Positions 5,510-8,462 of a stretch of 8,462 nucleotides of DNA are shown piece by piece (positions within the stretch are counted from its first letter, which is position 1; every line of letters starts with the position of its first letter). The stretch covers positions 1-8,462 of the forward strand of contig UQLB01000041.1 in the NCBI GenBank assembly GCA_900541725.1. Direction: 5' to 3'. This DNA comes from an uncultured Collinsella sp. GTDB lineage: Bacteria; Actinomycetota; Coriobacteriia; Coriobacteriales; Coriobacteriaceae. Under the pieces are notes generated by a model. The model ran no database searches. It saw only the letters and a list, made by a program, of their open reading frames with translations, and had not been told where the DNA came from. Both the position numbers and the translations under genes were made by a program.

Positions 5510-5515
5510 CTCAAT

Positions 5516-7177
5516 ATGACCAAGCATGTGTTCGTAACCGGTGGCGTGGTTTCGTCCCTGGGCAAGGGTATCACCGCGGCCTCGCTGGGCCGTCTGCTCA
5601 AGTCGCGTGGCTACAAAGTAACGATGCAGAAGGCCGACCCGTATCTGAACGTCGACCCCGGTACCATGAGCCCGTTCCAGCATGGTGAGGTCTTCGTTAC
5701 CGAGGATGGTTACGAGTCCGACCTGGATCTGGGTCATTACGAGCGCTTTATTGATGAGAACCTGACCCGCGATTCCAACTTTACGACCGGTGCCATCTAC
5801 AAAAGCCTAATCGCCCGCGAGCGTCGCGGCGACTTTTTGGGCGGTACCGTGCAGGTGATTCCCCACGTCACCAATGCCATTAAGGACAAGTTCCGCCGCA
5901 TCGAGGAGCAGACCGGCTCCGATGTAGTCATCACCGAGCTGGGCGGCACGATTGGCGACATCGAGTCCCAGCCGTTTGTCGAGGCCATCCGTCAGTACCG
6001 CAAGGAGGCCGGCCCCGAGAACGTCTGCTACATCCACGTGTCGCTCGTTCCCTATATCGCCGCCGCCCACGAGGTCAAGACCAAGCCCACACAGCATTCC
6101 GTCAAGGAGCTCCGCAGCTTTGGCATCCAGCCCGATATTATCGTGCTGCGCTCCGACCACCATATCGATGACGCTATCCGCGGAAAGATCGCAAGCTTCT
6201 GCGACGTCGACACCGATTGCGTCTTTACCAACGAGGACTGCGCGAGCATTTACGATGTTCCGCAGCTGCTTGCCGAGCAGGACTTTGACCTGCGCATTTG
6301 CGAGCGCCTGGGTCTGGACCCGCGTGAGCGCGACATGAGCGAGTGGAACGAGTTCCTGCGCAAACAGAATCACGCCAACCATCACGCCGACAAGGTGAAG
6401 ATCGCCGTCGTGGGCAAGTACACGCAGCTGCCCGATGCGTACCTGTCGGTTATCGAGGCCCTGCACCATGCGGGCGTCTTCTACGATCGCCATGTGGACG
6501 TCCAGCTGGTCGACGGCGAGAGCCTCGACGAGCAGAATGTCTCCGAGGTTCTGGGCGACGCCTCGGGCATCCTGGTCCCCGGCGGCTTTGGCAAGCGCGC
6601 CCTGGAGGGCAAGATCCTCGCGGCCGAGTTTGCCCGTGAGCACAAGATTCCGTATCTGGGCATTTGCCTGGGTATGCAGGTGGCCGTGTGCGAATTTGCG
6701 CGCAATGTCGTCGGCCTTGCCGGCGCCAGCTCCTCTGAGTTCGATCCGGATGGCCCGTATAGTGTCATCGATCTGATGAGCTCGCAGGAGGACGTGACCG
6801 AGAAGGGCGGCACCATGCGCCTGGGCGCCTATCCGTGCAAGCTCGCCGCCGATACCCTTGCTCGCGAGGCATATGGCGAGGAACTCGTCTACGAGCGTCA
6901 CCGTCACCGCTTTGAGTTCAACAACGCCTTCCGCGACCAGCTCGAGGACGCCGGTTTGGTTATCTCGGGTCTGTCGCCTGACGAGCGCCTGGTCGAGATG
7001 GTCGAGCTGCCGCGCGACGTGCATCCGTGGTATGTGGCAACCCAGGCTCATCCCGAGTTCAAGAGCCGCCCGACCAACCCGCAGCCGCTGTTCCGCGAGT
7101 TCGTACGCGCTTCGATCGGCCAGCACGAGGGTGTCGACCGTCTGCAGGTGACGCCCATGAACCTCGCTACGGACTAA
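5516..7177 (+). CDS. pyrG: CTP synthase (glutamine hydrolysing)
   Basis: This 553-residue cytoplasmic enzyme aminates UTP to CTP using ATP and glutamine, the last step of de novo pyrimidine nucleotide synthesis. The N-terminal synthetase domain (about residues 1-270) begins TKHVFVTGGVVSSLGKGI, with the P-loop at 13-19. It carries the metal-binding aspartate in DLDLGHYERF (D71) and the glutamate in ELGGTIGDIES (E141). The C-terminal class I glutamine amidotransferase domain (about 295-535) has PGGFGKR at 355-361, the nucleophile Cys384 in GICLGMQ, RHRHRFEFNN at 461-470, and the His512/Glu514 pair in HPEF. All catalytic residues are present and the length is normal. The ATG at 5516 has only a weak AGG (5504-5506) upstream, so translation may be modest or controlled. 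It is followed after two bases by xerD and probably shares its transcript. Confidence 0.98.
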   Translation: MTKHVFVTGGVVSSLGKGITAASLGRLLKSRGYKVTMQKADPYLNVDPGTMSPFQHGEVFVTEDGYESDLDLGHYERFIDENLTRDSNFTTGAIYKSLIARERRGDFLGGTVQVIPHVTNAIKDKFRRIEEQTGSDVVITELGGTIGDIESQPFVEAIRQYRKEAGPENVCYIHVSLVPYIAAAHEVKTKPTQHSVKELRSFGIQPDIIVLRSDHHIDDAIRGKIASFCDVDTDCVFTNEDCASIYDVPQLLAEQDFDLRICERLGLDPRERDMSEWNEFLRKQNHANHHADKVKIAVVGKYTQLPDAYLSVIEALHHAGVFYDRHVDVQLVDGESLDEQNVSEVLGDASGILVPGGFGKRALEGKILAAEFAREHKIPYLGICLGMQVAVCEFARNVVGLAGASSSEFDPDGPYSVIDLMSSQEDVTEKGGTMRLGAYPCKLAADTLAREAYGEELVYERHRHRFEFNNAFRDQLEDAGLVISGLSPDERLVEMVELPRDVHPWYVATQAHPEFKSRPTNPQPLFREFVRASIGQHEGVDRLQVTPMNLATD

Positions 7178-7179
7178 GG

Positions 7180-8121
7180 GTGCCGGCGAATAAGGAACAT
7201 ACCGAAGCTACTCCCTCGTCGCTCGCCGTGGCGGCGGGGGAGTATCTCGATTACCTCGCGGTCGAGCGGGGTTTGGCGCGCAACACGATTGCGGCCTATC
7301 GTCGTGACCTGACGACGTACTGCGCCTATCTGGAGCGGGCGGGTATTGTGTCTTTTGAAGAGGTGACCCGTCGGGTCGTGGAGGGCTTTGTCGCCGACCG
7401 TCGCGATGGGGGCTATTCCGATGCCTCGGTGGAGCGTGCGCTTGCGGCCGTGAAGGGCCTGCATGCCTTTTTGGTGCGCGATGGGGCTGTGGCCCAAAAT
7501 CCAACGGCGGCGTTGCGCCTGCCTAAAAAGGCTGAGCGTTTGCCGGAGTATCTATCGGTGGAGGATGTCTCGGCGCTGCTCGATCAAGACTTCCCCGAGG
7601 GCGAGATGGGCTTGCGCGACCATGCCATCTTGGAAGTGCTCTACGGATGCGGCTTACGTGTGAGCGAGTTGGTGGGGCTCGATGTGGGCGATATCCATAT
7701 CGACGATGGCTTTGTGCTCGTTCGCGGTAAGGGCTCAAAGGAACGCCTGTCACCGCTGGTGGGAAGCGCGGCGCGAGCTCTGACGCTCTATGTAACTGAG
7801 GGGCGTTCTCGCTTGGCGGTCCATGCCCGCGGAACCGAGACCTCGGCGGTCTTTTTAAATAAGAACGGCCGCCGTCTGTCGCGCCAGGGCATCCATGCCA
7901 TCTGTGAGCGCTACGGGCGCCAGGTGGGACTGGTGGGGCTCCATCCCCATACGCTGCGTCACTCCTTTGCCACCCATATGCTTGCGGGCGGCGCAGACCT
8001 CCGTGTGCTACAGGAGATCTTGGGGCATGCCGATATATCGACCACGCAGATCTACACGCATGTCGATCGTACGCAACTGACCGAGGTCTATCTGGCGGCG
8101 CACCCGCTGGCACATCGCTAG
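7180..8121 (+). CDS. xerD: Xer-type site-specific tyrosine recombinase (XerD-like)
   Basis: This 313-residue recombinase is predicted to resolve chromosome dimers at a dif site during cell division. An N-terminal SAM-like core-binding domain (about 14-106) includes LARNTIAAYRRDL at 32-44. The catalytic domain has the full set of residues: Arg160 in GCGLRVSEL, Lys184 in GKGSKER, His257 and Arg260 in HTLRHSFATH, His283 in LGHADISTTQ, and the nucleophile Tyr292 in IYTHV. The intervals match those of E. coli XerD. The GTG at 7180 is chosen because it gives the usual length; it lies two bases after the pyrG stop, so translational coupling is likely, with GGA at 7171-7173 as a weak ribosome binding site. 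The open frame extends upstream into pyrG but that part is out-of-frame pyrG sequence. Chromosomal context and lack of mobile-element neighbours favour a housekeeping Xer protein over an integrase. XerC cannot be fully excluded. Confidence 0.92.
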   Translation: MPANKEHTEATPSSLAVAAGEYLDYLAVERGLARNTIAAYRRDLTTYCAYLERAGIVSFEEVTRRVVEGFVADRRDGGYSDASVERALAAVKGLHAFLVRDGAVAQNPTAALRLPKKAERLPEYLSVEDVSALLDQDFPEGEMGLRDHAILEVLYGCGLRVSELVGLDVGDIHIDDGFVLVRGKGSKERLSPLVGSAARALTLYVTEGRSRLAVHARGTETSAVFLNKNGRRLSRQGIHAICERYGRQVGLVGLHPHTLRHSFATHMLAGGADLRVLQEILGHADISTTQIYTHVDRTQLTEVYLAAHPLAHR

Positions 8122-8137
8122 CACCTCGCTGACCTGC

Positions 8138-8151
8138 ATATTTATAAATAT
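8138..8151. repeat. AT-only 14-bp palindrome before the xerD terminator
   Basis: ATATTTATAAATAT is its own reverse complement and lies 5 bp before the terminator stem. Read on the minus strand it extends the T-rich tract (CTTTAATATTTAT) that follows the same stem, so it may supply the reverse terminator's tail. Confidence 0.5.
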
Positions 8152-8156
8152 TAAAG

Positions 8157-8224
8157 GGGACGGGCCCCAGATTGCCGAGACGCACTTTTGCGCGCATGGG
8201 CAATCTGGGGCCCGTCCCATTTTT
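8157..8224. terminator. Long, probably bidirectional terminator after xerD
   Basis: A perfect 20-bp stem (8157-8176 with 8199-8218) encloses a 22-nt loop that holds a small CGCA/TGCG hairpin (8181-8184, 8189-8192). On the + strand it is followed by ATTTTT; on the - strand by CTTTAATATTTAT. It ends the pyrG-xerD transcript and could stop transcripts arriving from the right. The stem is much longer than the other terminators here (10-12 bp). Confidence 0.92.
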
Positions 8225-8386
8225 CGCCAGACACCGACGCGGCGGTGGGCCGTGTGTGTCGTGGGTGGGGGAGTTTGGGGGCGATGTGAACGGCGTGTAA
8301 AGGGACGTAAAAATCGCCTCAAGGTCAACTTGAAGGTTGAGGTTCGCGGGCGTGGTTCTACAGGTGGCATCACGCCTTTGCTGCAA
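8225..8386. other. Non-coding stretch before the NrdR-like sites
   Basis: No credible gene lies between the xerD terminator and the right edge. This part holds G-runs at 8263-8281 (three runs of three or more G at close spacing, one short of a canonical quadruplex). It also has a small inverted repeat CCTCAA/TTGAGG (8317-8322, 8337-8342) around TCAA-C-TTGA (8325-8333). No convincing promoter hexamer pair was found. Confidence 0.4.
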
Positions 8387-8402
8387 ACACAACATATTGT
8401 GT
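8387..8402. promoter_or_regulatory. NrdR-box-like site 1
   Basis: ACACAACATATTGTGT agrees with the published NrdR-box pattern acaCwAtATaTwGtgt at 15 of 16 positions. It also lies inside a perfect inverted repeat (AAACACAA at 8385-8392, TTGTGTTT at 8397-8404, spacer CATA). NrdR represses ribonucleotide reductase genes in many bacteria. Confidence 0.6.
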
Positions 8403-8427
8403 TTTCGAACATATGCTCGGGGGTGTT

Positions 8428-8443
8428 TTACAACATATTGAGG
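8428..8443. promoter_or_regulatory. NrdR-box-like site 2
   Basis: The core CAACATATTG (8431-8440) repeats that of site 1 exactly; the flanks are less conserved. The centre-to-centre distance from site 1 is 41 bp, close to four helical turns. NrdR boxes usually occur as a pair on one face of the helix, although about three turns apart is more common. Confidence 0.5.
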
Positions 8444-8462
8444 GTGGAGTGGTGGGGCGGGG

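Noticed and set aside
5807..7126. Minus-strand open frame of 439 codons opposite pyrG
   Set aside because: It is an antisense shadow created by the codon bias of pyrG; the composition is low in complexity and no motif is seen.
7027..7179. Upstream extension of the xerD frame into pyrG
   Set aside because: The added residues are out-of-frame pyrG sequence and would give a protein longer than the family; GTG 7180 gives the normal length.
8263..8281. G-quadruplex candidate
   Set aside because: Only three closely spaced G-runs are present; a fourth run is too far away for a canonical motif.
7523..8395. Minus-strand 290-codon frame across xerD and its terminator
   Set aside because: It reads through a 20-bp terminator stem, is Pro/Arg/Ser-rich, and lies opposite a certain xerD.
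8407..8415. Third AACATAT copy between the two NrdR-like sites
   Set aside because: The conserved C and G of the box core are missing and it is 17 bp out of phase with site 1, so it is not counted as a box.

Overview
The window is chromosomal DNA from a GC-rich anaerobe and most resembles Collinsella or a close relative (Coriobacteriia, Actinomycetota). The grounds are the strong preference for C/G-ending codons, the arginine deiminase gene cluster, and the protein sequences. This placement comes from recognition by eye, not a database search. All supported genes lie on the + strand.

Region 1 (1-2915) is an arginine deiminase (ADI) locus: the last codons of arcA (arginine deiminase), arcB (catabolic ornithine carbamoyltransferase), and a YfcC-family transporter that by context is probably the arginine:ornithine antiporter. 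Arginine would be imported in exchange for ornithine, deiminated to citrulline, and split into ornithine and carbamoyl phosphate. Carbamate kinase (arcC), which would recover the ATP, is not in the window. Each gene is followed by a hairpin or terminator, so the three may be expressed at different levels. A perfect 6-4-6 inverted repeat lies just upstream of arcB.

Region 2 (2776-3260) has no credible gene but is unusually rich in inverted repeats: three hairpins after the transporter, a strong terminator, a small 8-bp hairpin, a ~98-nt imperfect palindrome with a GU pair, and a set of mutually exclusive arms. A TATAAT promoter for the next gene follows.

Region 3 (3261-4809) holds one gene of the UPF0371/DUF1846 family (function unknown, P-loop-like motif) with its own promoter and terminator. 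Region 4 (4860-5394) holds a 112-aa winged helix-turn-helix protein with its own terminator.

Region 5 (5429-8224) is a pyrG-xerD pair: CTP synthase and a complete Xer-type tyrosine recombinase that begins at a GTG two bases after the pyrG stop. It ends in a perfect 20-bp terminator stem that looks bidirectional. The right edge (8225-8462) is non-coding and carries two sites matching the NrdR-box pattern, suggesting that a ribonucleotide reductase gene starts just beyond the window. No CRISPR array, tRNA, rRNA, IS element or phage gene was seen. No clearly new multi-gene system is present; the most unusual content is the structured intergenic DNA and RNA.
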